NCBI GenBank assembly: GCA_038827615.1
Contig: JAWBNK010000001.1
Span: forward strand, 558,290-622,289
Length of the DNA stretch: 64,000 bases
Origin: Thermosphaera sp.
GTDB taxonomy: Archaea; Thermoproteota; Thermoprotei_A; Sulfolobales; Desulfurococcaceae
Direction: 5' to 3'
Position numbers and translations under genes: made by a program. The number at the start of each line of letters is the position of its first letter. Within the stretch, counting starts at the first letter, position 1. This document shows positions 8,694 through 17,241 of the stretch, in pieces. The notes under the pieces were generated by a model, which had not been told where the DNA came from, searched no databases, and worked only from the letters and a program-made list of their open reading frames with translations.

Positions 8694-9629
8694 TTAGTCG
8701 GAAGCCTGAGTCAGTATCTCAACGTCGACTAGGTGCTTGCTTGAACCTCTTTGGACTAGAAGAGTAACATATCCTTGTTCAATGCTCTCCTCCACGATTT
8801 CACGCAAATCGCTTGTTTTCCCAACGCGTTTCCCATTTGCTTCTAGTATGACATCTCCCTCCCTAACTCCTTCCATATATGCTGGAGTGCCAGGTATGCT
8901 CTTCACGACGAGCAAGCCTTCTTTAACTGGCAACCTGTAAAGAGAGGCAATGGTGGGATTTAAAGGAGCGACGTAAACCCCAATCCACGCTCTTACCGGT
9001 CTTCCATACTTCTCTATCATGGCAATAAACCTCTTTACCGTGTTAATAGGTATTGCAAACCCCAGGCCCTGAGCGAAAGGAATTATCGCCGTTGTCACTC
9101 CGACTGCCTCGCCCTCTAGATTGATAAGCGGTCCCCCGCTATTACCAGGATTTATAGCTGCATCAGTTTGAATCAAGTCCTCGAGAATTATGTTCTCGCC
9201 GACTATTGTCCTGCCCAACGCGCTGACAACACCCATCGTGACTGTATGCTGAAACATTCCTAAAGGCGAGCCAATGGCGAAAACTATCTCGCCTACCCTC
9301 AACTTACCCGAATCCCCCATTTTCAAGGGGGAGACGTGCTCATCTGTTCCTAGGAGAGCTAAATCCTTGGCAGTGTCGACAGCAAGTACCTCGGCTCTTG
9401 TTACATAGCCGTCTATAAAGCTTATGGTTACTCTGGCCGCGTTTTTAACTACATGAGCGTTAGTAACCACGTACTTCCGTGAGAATACGAAACCAGATCC
9501 GAACCCCTTCACTGGTTCAAAGCCAAACACGCTTAACGGGTGCTCTATGAGAGTTGAAACCGTAACTACAGAAGGCTTGACGTTTTCAACTATTTGAGCT
9601 ATCTCATTGCTGAGGGATTTTAAGCTCAT
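8694..9629 (-). CDS. HtrA/DegP-type serine protease with one PDZ domain, no signal peptide
   Basis: A 311-residue trypsin-fold protease with catalytic triad His59 (VTNAHVV), Asp89 (DTAKDLALL) and Ser164 (GNSGGPL), followed by a single PDZ domain (~215-305; GLLVVKSIPGTPAYMEGVREGD). HtrA proteins degrade or refold damaged proteins, normally outside the cytoplasm. Here the N-terminus is amphipathic and charged, with no hydrophobic signal or anchor, so the protein looks cytosolic. Start ATG after GGGTTTATA; no better upstream start is visible before the TATA-rich leader. It is monocistronic, 64 bases from the next gene's end region. A missed upstream exon-like start cannot exist in archaea, but a non-classical export route cannot be excluded. 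Confidence 0.92.
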   Translation of the reverse strand: MSLKSLSNEIAQIVENVKPSVVTVSTLIEHPLSVFGFEPVKGFGSGFVFSRKYVVTNAHVVKNAARVTISFIDGYVTRAEVLAVDTAKDLALLGTDEHVSPLKMGDSGKLRVGEIVFAIGSPLGMFQHTVTMGVVSALGRTIVGENIILEDLIQTDAAINPGNSGGPLINLEGEAVGVTTAIIPFAQGLGFAIPINTVKRFIAMIEKYGRPVRAWIGVYVAPLNPTIASLYRLPVKEGLLVVKSIPGTPAYMEGVREGDVILEANGKRVGKTSDLREIVEESIEQGYVTLLVQRGSSKHLVDVEILTQASD

Positions 9630-9751
9630 TATAAACCCTGACCGTATTTATCGCATAGGTAGTTTATTAAATCTATCTAGACTCTCTAGTTCAGAGTATT
9701 TAAAGAACTAGCTGATATGTAGGTAGATTGATCAAAAAGGCTCGAAAATAA

Positions 9752-10051
9752 TCATGAATTGACGACTCGTTTGACTTTATAGTCCAAGCTGATTTCCTTG
9801 TCGAATCGAAGGTCTAGCGAAATATCAATGGCGACCCTATTCACGCCCTCGCCCTTCAATATGTTGATAATCTCTCCCGTAATTTCTGCTAATTTATCTA
9901 AGCTTTCAATTTCGAAAGCGGTACTAAAGGGGGTTACAACGTAATTAATCCCATGATTTCTTAAAACTTCAACGGCCTTTTTTACATGGTCGCCTATGCT
10001 GGACGAGCATGTTCCTATCGGAATCACTCGTATGTTAGCAAGTATTCTCAT
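9752..10051 (-). CDS. Thiamine-binding-like protein of the MTH1187/YkoF family (PF01910)
   Basis: A 99-residue ferredoxin-like alpha/beta protein matching the MTH1187 family in length and pattern: N-terminal strand ILANIRVIPIGT, the SSSIGDHVKKAVEVL helix, the YVVTPFSTAFE strand with an acidic residue and a C-terminal strand rich in Lys/Asp. Relatives bind thiamine or its pyrimidine and form tetramers; some are of unknown function. No transport or thiamine gene is next to it, but a thiamine-phosphate kinase (ThiL) lies at the far end of the window. Start ATG after GTGAGATTAT. Confidence 0.82.
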   Translation of the reverse strand: MRILANIRVIPIGTCSSSIGDHVKKAVEVLRNHGINYVVTPFSTAFEIESLDKLAEITGEIINILKGEGVNRVAIDISLDLRFDKEISLDYKVKRVVNS

Positions 10052-10099
10052 ATAATCTCACTATGGTAAGTACAAAATAACTCAGTTTTTTTCATGCCT

Positions 10100-10936
10100 T
10101 TAAATTTTATCGCTTGAGAGGTTTTGAATCCATTTGAGAATATCCTCTAAGATTTTCTCCCCTCCGGGTTCGAGAAACAAGTTGTGACCAAAGTTGGAAT
10201 ATATAAGGAGTTTCTTATAGGGAGATTTTATTTTCTCAAAAGCCTTCTTAGAAGCTTCGACCGGGATAACGTTATCTTTCTCGCCGTGAATAATCAAGAC
10301 GGGTACCGATGTGTTTTCTGTGTTCCTCCAAAATAGCGAAGCAGCTGTAATCATCTCGTTGATTAGTTTGGCCGTAACCGCGGATAGAATTAAATGAGGG
10401 TCCTTTATTTTTTCGAAAGTTTCCTGTTTCTGGGGGTTATGATCACGTAATTTCAGCTTGTAGCGCGGACTTATTTTTGACAACATCTTAAGAACTATCC
10501 TGTGAGAAGTTTTTAGCGGTATTTCCAGAGCAGGCGCCAGCGCTATTACTGCGTCCACGTCGTCTTTCGCGAAAATGCTGGCAAGGAGAACTATTAATCC
10601 TCCCATGCTGTGGCCCCAATAAATTATTTTCTTTCCACCTATCCTCCATTTGATGTAGTCCGCGAATTTTTCGAGATCTGATACATAGTCAAGGAACGAG
10701 TTTACATAGCCCTTATCGTCCACGCTAGCCGTTCTTCCATGACCCCTCTGATCATGCATGCAGAAAGCAATGCCGCTTTTAGCAAAGACCTCTCCAACTG
10801 GGAGGTAGACTCCACTGTGAGCTGTCAAACCATGCGAACCTATAATTAATATGTCAAATTTCGAATCTGGCAGTAGGCAACGATAGAAAACTCTTGATCC
10901 TGTCCCTAGCAGTACGAAATCCTCAATTTCGTTCAT
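10100..10936 (-). CDS. Alpha/beta hydrolase, monoacylglycerol lipase-like
   Basis: A 278-residue serine hydrolase. Seen: oxyanion segment IGSHGLTAHSG, the family signature DQRGHGRT, nucleophile elbow WGHSMGG, acid HGEKDNVIP and catalytic His in NFGHNLF. The pattern is that of the serine-aminopeptidase S33/monoglyceride-lipase group (Hydrolase_4), acting on carboxyl esters in the cytosol; the natural ester is unknown. Start is ATG 10936, preceded by GTAGGTGGGTTG; the longer frame to 10981 would add 15 hydrophobic residues with no ribosome site before it. Confidence 0.85.
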   Translation of the reverse strand: MNEIEDFVLLGTGSRVFYRCLLPDSKFDILIIGSHGLTAHSGVYLPVGEVFAKSGIAFCMHDQRGHGRTASVDDKGYVNSFLDYVSDLEKFADYIKWRIGGKKIIYWGHSMGGLIVLLASIFAKDDVDAVIALAPALEIPLKTSHRIVLKMLSKISPRYKLKLRDHNPQKQETFEKIKDPHLILSAVTAKLINEMITAASLFWRNTENTSVPVLIIHGEKDNVIPVEASKKAFEKIKSPYKKLLIYSNFGHNLFLEPGGEKILEDILKWIQNLSSDKI

Positions 10937-11332
10937 CAACCCACCTACAGAATATACATAAATAATAATGCTCAAATCCAATTATAACACCAATGTTTAA
11001 TGCAACCGTAACCTCTGATTTGACGATTAAATTGCCGCTGGCTACGTAAACCTTTAACAGACCCGCTTGTTTTTGCAGAATATCTAGCTTTCATTAAAAT
11101 GAGATAGGGGCATGGGATTCTAGAGGACCATGATGTTGGTGAAAGGCTTGGTGCAACCCGTATCAACTGGAAGGAGTACTGGTTTGGGAACCTCAGGTGG
11201 TGAATTTGGAGGTGGACAGATTAAGCATCATATCTTATGAGCTAAGAATGCGGGATTCATAGATCTCTCATTTTATTCAAAAAATTGACTACGCGCAAAA
11301 GTCATGTTATACTATTTTAAAGGGGTGAAAGA
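10937..11332. other. Gene-free stretch with possible worn coding remnants
   Basis: About 400 bases between a hydrolase and an epimerase gene. Both upper-strand frames near 11100-11230 give short Gly/Thr-rich peptides, broken by stops, which could be the eroded tail of an older gene; I cannot name it. A TATA-like gttatactatttt near 11306 and GGGGTG before ATG 11335 could start a 12-residue peptide (MCSKTCIPRSAI) that overlaps the epimerase 3' end. No repeat, tRNA or box pattern was found. Confidence 0.3.
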
Positions 11333-12250
11333 TTATGTGCTCGAAGACCTGTATTCCTCGATCAGCAATTTAATACCTTCTTCAATGTGGATAGCGGGTT
11401 CGAAAGAGATCATGTGTTTCAATTTAGAAATATCTGCCACGCTATGTAATATGTCCCCCTTTCTCCTAGGTTTATGTATAACGACCAGATCCTTACCAAT
11501 AATCCTAGATATAACGCCTGTGAGGTCAAGAATGCTAATCGGTTGACCAGTGCCAACATTATAAATCTCGTTTGAAAAGACATCTTGAGAAATCATTTTT
11601 TCAACGATTCTAGCGACATCGAATACGTGGATGAAATCCCTTGTTTGAGTACCGTCCCCATAAACAATAAAAGGCTCTCCTCGAATCGCATTCAAAACGA
11701 ATCTTGAGACAACTCCAGCGTGCTCCATTCTCTGGCCGGGCCCATACACATTGAATAAACGTAGGATAGAGTATTTCAGTCCGTACAGCCTTCCATACAT
11801 TCTTATAATTTGCTCCCCCATATACTTACTTAAACCGTACGGTGATTTAGGATCAATAGGGTCCGCTTCAGTAATAGGTATTTTAACGGGATCCCCGTAA
11901 ACCGCCGCCGAGCTCAGGTATATCAGTTTAACCCCTTTTTTCGAGCACTCTAACCCTACTTTGCTAGTTCCCATCGTATTGACGTCGAAATATTTGTGCG
12001 GTTCTCTAACACTCTCTTCGACGTCAACATAAGCTGCCGCATGAACCACCACATCAATATCGCTATAATTTTCATAAAATCTTACATCTGCCTTAATTAT
12101 CGGGATGTTTTTCTCCTTCAGCCTCTCTAAACCCATTGGACTTGCCCTTTCAAGAGTGTCCAGTACTAGTACCTCGTATCCTTTGTTGATCAGGTAAAGT
12201 GAAATATTATGTCCGATGAATCCTGCACCACCAGTTACTAAAATCCTCAT
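11333..12250 (-). CDS. NAD-dependent sugar-nucleotide epimerase/dehydratase (GalE-like)
   Basis: A 305-residue extended short-chain dehydrogenase. Seen: NAD-binding GGAGFIG at residue 7, the D-V-V-V-H-A-A-A strand, catalytic YGLSK (Tyr/Lys pair, ~138-142) with SSAAVYG before it, and the RLFNVYGPGQ motif that contacts the nucleotide-sugar. Members of this branch epimerise UDP-glucose to UDP-galactose or act on related UDP/dTDP sugars for protein and lipid glycosylation. The window also has a glycosyltransferase (56506) and flippase (61516), but not adjacent. A TATA-like element ttattaaaacg lies near 12328, leaving a leader of about 50 bases. Confidence 0.88.
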   Translation of the reverse strand: MRILVTGGAGFIGHNISLYLINKGYEVLVLDTLERASPMGLERLKEKNIPIIKADVRFYENYSDIDVVVHAAAYVDVEESVREPHKYFDVNTMGTSKVGLECSKKGVKLIYLSSAAVYGDPVKIPITEADPIDPKSPYGLSKYMGEQIIRMYGRLYGLKYSILRLFNVYGPGQRMEHAGVVSRFVLNAIRGEPFIVYGDGTQTRDFIHVFDVARIVEKMISQDVFSNEIYNVGTGQPISILDLTGVISRIIGKDLVVIHKPRRKGDILHSVADISKLKHMISFEPAIHIEEGIKLLIEEYRSSST

Positions 12251-12415
12251 GGTTATTACCCTGATAGTACTACGATTTTCTGATCTCTTTGATGTCTCAA
12301 ACGCTTCTTAGGTTACTATTCAGCGATTATTAAAACGTTTCCATTCCAGCATACTGTGGCTTAGTCGTCAAATGTTATCTATGGTCTCATGATTCTTGTT
12401 CACGGGATGAATAAT

Positions 12416-12841
12416 TTAAAAGAAGTCCTTTAGACTTTTCACACCTTTAACTAAAGAAATCAAGTCCTCGAGTTTAAGAGCCTTAGCAATCATGTCTTTT
12501 GTTATCTTAAACGGTCTTTCTTGTAAATTTTCAATCCTCACAAACCTCCACTCTCCTGTCCCCACTATTTTAATCGCAATGAAAGCCTCTCCACCCGCTC
12601 GCCGCTTAAATTCCAAAAGTTTTTCAACCTGTTCTGGTCTGACGTAAATTGACCTTTCCTTTCTAATAGTTTTTGCTTCAATAGCTACGACTTTCCCCTG
12701 ATACACGGCGACTATATCGGGGTATAGAATCCTCCTCGCTTTTGAACCGCTAGCAGGAGCTCGAACGACAGCTAGACCATATGACCACAACTTGTAAACC
12801 AAGTCTCTCTCGTGTGAAAACCCTCTTCTCCGATTGCTCAC
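12416..12841 (-). CDS. hjc: Holliday junction resolvase Hjc
   Basis: A 141-residue archaeal resolvase that cuts four-way DNA junctions in recombination and fork repair. The nuclease active site is visible: FSHERDLVYKLW (Glu near residue 10), YPDIVAV (Asp near 43) and VAIEAKT (Glu-x-Lys near 54-56). The basic, Gly/Ser loop APASGSKARR matches the family's DNA-binding loop. Length and order match Hjc rather than Hje, but the distinction is modest. GTG start, with GGGAGTGCG upstream. The gene is divergent from the surface cluster that begins at 12915, so the short gap between them holds two promoters. Confidence 0.93.
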   Translation of the reverse strand: MSNRRRGFSHERDLVYKLWSYGLAVVRAPASGSKARRILYPDIVAVYQGKVVAIEAKTIRKERSIYVRPEQVEKLLEFKRRAGGEAFIAIKIVGTGEWRFVRIENLQERPFKITKDMIAKALKLEDLISLVKGVKSLKDFF

Positions 12842-12914
12842 GCTAACGCACTCCCTTCTCTTACATATATTATTTAAATCATCTCTATGATAAAATCATA
12901 TTTGGTGAATAAAG

Positions 12915-15149
12915 TTGAGAAGAAAAATAATCTTCATGATCGCGCTGGCAAGTATTATTCTTATAACAACAGCGAATATTCCAGCGGCTACTGCGCAAGC
13001 AAATGAGGTCCTCCCCGGCCTTATTTATGATGTAGGCGAAAACTTGTTTAATGAAATAGGGCCCGCCCTTCCAGCCATCTCGCCTCCTGGAGCGAGCATT
13101 ACTTTATCACTGACCTCTAGTTTCCAGGGACTGCAGATCTCAGGAGCCTATATGACTACAGCTAAGTCGGTCGGAGATACTACAGTATTCTTGAACTACA
13201 CGTTAATTGTTGAGAATTTGGGCAACGGCCAAGTCATAATTAGCATACCGCCTAATGTCGATGAAGGCTTATACGACCTTATAGTCATATCGAATTCTTC
13301 TAGGTACAACATTAAGAGAAGTCTATGGATCATGTCAAATTGGTCGAACACTTTGAGGATTGCTGTTATGACGGATATCCACTTCCTCACGGGTTCACCC
13401 GACACTATGACTGGTGACATAAATAGGGTGTCAGCTTTTACCCTTGCAAACCTATTAAATCCCGACCTGATTTTCTGGCTTGGCGATATTGCTGATACGG
13501 CAGCCCCTTACGAATACCTTGCAGCACAATCATATAGGTACTATCTCCTATATCGATATCCAGTGATCGGTATTCCAGGAAATCATGATGCACCGGAAGC
13601 GAATTACAAGAAGTACCTGGGTCCTACATATTGGTATAGAATACTTGGAAACAATCTTCTTGTCATTGGACTCTTCTCGGCTGAGGGAGGAACGCCGACT
13701 TGGGAGCAGATAGTCTTCCTAGAGGAAGTGTTAGCCAATTACTCCAGTATCCCCTTTAAAGCGATACTGGTACACCATCCAATGTTCTATTATCAAGGCG
13801 AATTGTATACCTGGTACAATGACACTGAAACACTAAAACCCTATTCACCCGGAGTTAACACCCCTGTTAGTAGTTATTGGAGCAACAACATGACAGCCTT
13901 CAGGTACGTGTTGAAACTCATTGAGGATTACAACGTTACATTTGTTCTCTCAGGGCATGTTCACAGGGATTTCTTTACAAAATACAACAGCATAAGAACT
14001 AATACCACAACCTATTTCATGACCTTCACGACAACCGCCCATGGAAGCGCCAGCTATTGTGGAATAGGATACTTCGAATTCAATCTATTAACCGGTGAAA
14101 TCTCCTTCCCCATAACTCCACCTACATTCATAGGGTTCAGAAACTCGACGAGCCCTCTGGCCCTAAATAGTATTCCAGTCGGACTGTATCCGCCAACCAA
14201 TAATCTAGGATGGTCTAATAGGACGTATCTTCCCGTGAATATTGTGCAATCTAATAATTCATACATTATATCATTCTACAACAATCTCAGCTGGCTAAAC
14301 TTGACTGGGAAAATAATGTGGCTACTACCTTGGAACGGCACTATGGTGGGATACATAATAAATCCTGAAAACACGGCTGGAATCAATTCAGTATTAAAAG
14401 ACGGGATCCTTTATGTAACAATCAGCGTCGATTTAAGATTTGAAAGGGCCATAGAGATATACTTATATAATGCCCTCGACCTCAGTCCACCAGATATACT
14501 AGTTAAAACGTACTCGCCTAGACCCCCCTACTTGAACAGGTCTTTCACTCTCTACCTTGGTGGAATAGATCAAGGATGGGGAATAAAGTCTGCTTCATTC
14601 ATGTTGATAGATGGTTCTAACACTACTATGTTAAAATACACTCAATCGCCTTCCTCATATACTCAAAAAATGAACGATGTAACGTTTACATTGCAATTCA
14701 CCGTTTCTTCGACAACAACCAAATCAGTACTATTGAATGCGTCCATAGCCGATTACTCCGGACGTGTCAGGATAAAAATCTTTAATATAACGTTCATACC
14801 TTATGGAGCCCAGCCTCCCGCTACACCCATAACAGTAGTCTCCGATACTATTATTGAACCAGTTACAGAAACTCCTTCCCCCACTACGACATCGCCTCCC
14901 ATGGAGACAACGACTACTACAACACTGCCTTACACAGAAACGATGACTACTACAACCACCACTGCCACGACAACTCAAACAACTACAACTCCCCAGACAG
15001 AGACGACTACAACCCCCACAACAATCCCAACCACTACCCTAGAGACAACGATGGAGGTGGAGACTAATCAATCCTTGCTCATTGGTGCATTAATCGTGGG
15101 AATAATAATTATAGCCAGCGTTATTTATGTTTTCTTCCTTAGGAAATAA
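12915..15149 (+). CDS. Secreted, membrane-anchored calcineurin-like phosphoesterase, first gene of surface cluster
   Basis: A 744-residue protein: signal peptide (residues ~4-28), an Ig-like N-terminal domain (~45-145), metallophosphoesterase core, a second beta-rich domain (~530-640), Thr-rich stalk (~660-710) and a C-terminal membrane helix ending RK. All five metal motifs are intact: MTDIHFL, WLGDIAD, PGNHDAP, LVHHPMFY and SGHVHRD. It would act outside the cell on phosphoesters (nucleotides, phospholipid head groups or sugar phosphates; not decidable). It leads a same-strand run of five genes including a complete ABC importer, so it may free a ligand for uptake (inference). Start TTG follows GGTG-AATAAAG. 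A T run follows the stop. Confidence 0.9.
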   Translation: MRRKIIFMIALASIILITTANIPAATAQANEVLPGLIYDVGENLFNEIGPALPAISPPGASITLSLTSSFQGLQISGAYMTTAKSVGDTTVFLNYTLIVENLGNGQVIISIPPNVDEGLYDLIVISNSSRYNIKRSLWIMSNWSNTLRIAVMTDIHFLTGSPDTMTGDINRVSAFTLANLLNPDLIFWLGDIADTAAPYEYLAAQSYRYYLLYRYPVIGIPGNHDAPEANYKKYLGPTYWYRILGNNLLVIGLFSAEGGTPTWEQIVFLEEVLANYSSIPFKAILVHHPMFYYQGELYTWYNDTETLKPYSPGVNTPVSSYWSNNMTAFRYVLKLIEDYNVTFVLSGHVHRDFFTKYNSIRTNTTTYFMTFTTTAHGSASYCGIGYFEFNLLTGEISFPITPPTFIGFRNSTSPLALNSIPVGLYPPTNNLGWSNRTYLPVNIVQSNNSYIISFYNNLSWLNLTGKIMWLLPWNGTMVGYIINPENTAGINSVLKDGILYVTISVDLRFERAIEIYLYNALDLSPPDILVKTYSPRPPYLNRSFTLYLGGIDQGWGIKSASFMLIDGSNTTMLKYTQSPSSYTQKMNDVTFTLQFTVSSTTTKSVLLNASIADYSGRVRIKIFNITFIPYGAQPPATPITVVSDTIIEPVTETPSPTTTSPPMETTTTTTLPYTETMTTTTTTATTTQTTTTPQTETTTTPTTIPTTTLETTMEVETNQSLLIGALIVGIIIIASVIYVFFLRK

Positions 15150-15168
15150 TTTTTTCTAAAAATTTAAG

Positions 15169-15179
15169 TTTATATATCA
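15169..15179 (+). promoter_or_regulatory. TATA box before the glucodextranase-C-like surface gene
   Basis: The element gtttatatatc lies about 40 bases before ATG 15215. It follows the T run after the previous gene, suggesting that this gene has its own promoter in addition to any readthrough. The leader holds GGTGAAACCTT before the ATG. Confidence 0.55.
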
Positions 15180-15214
15180 TGGAATAGTTAAGATAAGATG
15201 AAAGGTGAAACCTT

Positions 15215-17155
15215 ATGAAGAAGTTAATTCTAGTATTAATAGTCTCGCTGTTATTCGTCTCACTAGCACCTCTAACCTCCATTGCTATTGTAAAACCGGG
15301 TCAAACAGTAACCGTTGGCGTTGACTTGGCGCATGGAGAAAGCAATAAATATTTAGACTATATCATGGGTAACATCACTTTCGTCAACTGGAAGATAATT
15401 AACACATCTTTTACCACTGAAATACTTGCAGATGTCGATATACTCCTCATTGGACAGCCTACAGCAAGCTTGTCCCCCGAAGAACTCGACGCACTACTTG
15501 CATGGCTGGAGAAAGGAGACAAAGTATTGTATGTGGCTGGGGATAGTGACTACGGGGGCGGAATTAACTCAATATCTGCAGTTAATGGATTACTAGAGTA
15601 TATTGGTGCAAAATTGAGGCTGGAGGAAGGAGCCGTATATTCTACAACGCCATGTAGGAATTACACATACAAGGGCGTTGATTCGCCGGTATGCTGTGGA
15701 GCTTATTATCGTATGAACGCTTTCGTGGAGCCAGACGATGTGCCTGAGTTGTTCACGAGCATTTTGGATGAGGGAATACAATACCCGATACTTATGCACG
15801 GTCCGAACGCAGTGATATGGATGGATGAACTAGGAAACTACCGCGACCCGATTAACGAGACCTTCCCAGGATTAATACGGATTGCGTGGTACCGCTTATC
15901 CTACATAGGTGACAATCAACCACCAAGCCCGAGAGTCTACGATCCATTAATATATGGAACCGGAGACTGGAGTTTCGTAGCCTATGCTGCAGAGTATCAC
16001 CGTGAAAAGAACAACTTGATAGTTGTAGCTGGCGAATCCCTTTACGGAGACTATGAGCCAGCGTGGGCGTCTTTGTATTACGGAGTTCAACTGGACGGGC
16101 CGAAATTTGTTACCAACCTCATACGATGGTTCATTAAAATATTGGAAACCTATGACCCATTGATGGAAACAATAGCGGTATTCTCGGACCCCGTGGGGGA
16201 CGACAAGGGAGCTGGAACCTTACTATATCCGACTAACCCAATATTCGTTCAAGGCATATACGATCTAGTAAAATTCGGAGTACATGCAGACTCCAACTAC
16301 TTATACTTTAGAGCTACGGTTAAAAACCTCGGTGGTAATCCATGGAGCGGGCCCAATGGATTCAGCTTGCAAAATCTACAAATCTACATAAAGACAACCT
16401 CCAGCGACCTACCCACATCCAACGCATCAATAGGCTTGAATGTAAACATATGGCACGGTTGGCATTACGCGGTAGTAGCCATACCCGGATGGGGCAGCAC
16501 CCCGTACCCAGATGGAGAAGTATCAGCCCTATTTGATGGTAATATGCAGAGGGTTGCGGATGAATACAACAATCCAGACTTGTTTGACGTGTACGTTAGC
16601 GATTATGAACCGAACACTATTGAAGTAAAGATAGCCAAGTCCGTATTTCCAGACCCTGAGAGAGTTAGAGAATGGGTGGTCTTCGTCGCTCTCGCAAGTT
16701 ATGATGGTTACGGTGAGGGTAAGGTTAGAGGAGTACAAGCTGGCGATCCCGCTGAATGGGTTCTAGGAGGTGGCGATCCCTTAGCGATTCTTGCCGGAGT
16801 ACAACCTAAAGTCATAGATGTTTTAGCCCCCACACCAGAAGCACAATATAGTATGCTAGGGAGTTACGATACTGGTGCAAGAACATTAGCTAAAGTAAGC
16901 GGATTCAAGATAATAGGATTGTTAGAACCCACTATGACGGGAGTTGAGACAGTGACGGAAACTGTGACTAATGTTCAAACCGAGACGGTTACTATTACCA
17001 CCACGACCACTCAAACCCAAGAGGTAGTGACAACGAGAACAGAAACAAGCGTCATCACCGAAAGCGTTGTGGACTATACTCTCACCGGCATCGTTGCAGG
17101 CGTCCTGGTTATCATTATAGTACTCATGGGCTTCATGATGCTTAGGAAAAAGTAA
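15215..17155 (+). CDS. Surface protein: GATase-like domain plus glucodextranase C-terminal-like domain, Thr stalk and TM anchor
   Basis: A 646-residue protein with a clear signal peptide (residues 1-24), a Rossmann-like N-terminal domain (~28-310; VDILLIGQP, LYVAGDSDYGGG), a beta-rich domain (~315-560; FSDPVGDDKGAG, DLVKFGVHAD, VFVALASYDGYGEG) that resembles the C-terminal domain of glucodextranase and pullulanases, a Thr/Val/Glu stalk (~580-610) and a C-terminal membrane helix ending RKK. Two CC/Cys pairs (PCRNY, PVCCG) may form disulfides. Such proteins occur beside ABC importers in crenarchaea; a carbohydrate- or S-layer-associated binding role is inferred, not shown. ATG preceded by GGTGAAACCTT. 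Confidence 0.7.
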   Translation: MKKLILVLIVSLLFVSLAPLTSIAIVKPGQTVTVGVDLAHGESNKYLDYIMGNITFVNWKIINTSFTTEILADVDILLIGQPTASLSPEELDALLAWLEKGDKVLYVAGDSDYGGGINSISAVNGLLEYIGAKLRLEEGAVYSTTPCRNYTYKGVDSPVCCGAYYRMNAFVEPDDVPELFTSILDEGIQYPILMHGPNAVIWMDELGNYRDPINETFPGLIRIAWYRLSYIGDNQPPSPRVYDPLIYGTGDWSFVAYAAEYHREKNNLIVVAGESLYGDYEPAWASLYYGVQLDGPKFVTNLIRWFIKILETYDPLMETIAVFSDPVGDDKGAGTLLYPTNPIFVQGIYDLVKFGVHADSNYLYFRATVKNLGGNPWSGPNGFSLQNLQIYIKTTSSDLPTSNASIGLNVNIWHGWHYAVVAIPGWGSTPYPDGEVSALFDGNMQRVADEYNNPDLFDVYVSDYEPNTIEVKIAKSVFPDPERVREWVVFVALASYDGYGEGKVRGVQAGDPAEWVLGGGDPLAILAGVQPKVIDVLAPTPEAQYSMLGSYDTGARTLAKVSGFKIIGLLEPTMTGVETVTETVTNVQTETVTITTTTTQTQEVVTTRTETSVITESVVDYTLTGIVAGVLVIIIVLMGFMMLRKK

Positions 17156-17241
17156 CTTTTTTAAAACCTTTTTTTACCGAAAATCTTTTTATCGTATAAT
17201 GTTTATTACTACGTAAAAACATTCTAATGGATGGTGATAAA

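Noticed and set aside
11100-11240. Possible end of an insertion sequence or transposase
   Set aside because: Short Gly/Thr-rich peptides in two frames, no inverted repeats, no recognisable TnpB motif (no zinc-finger CxxC pair).
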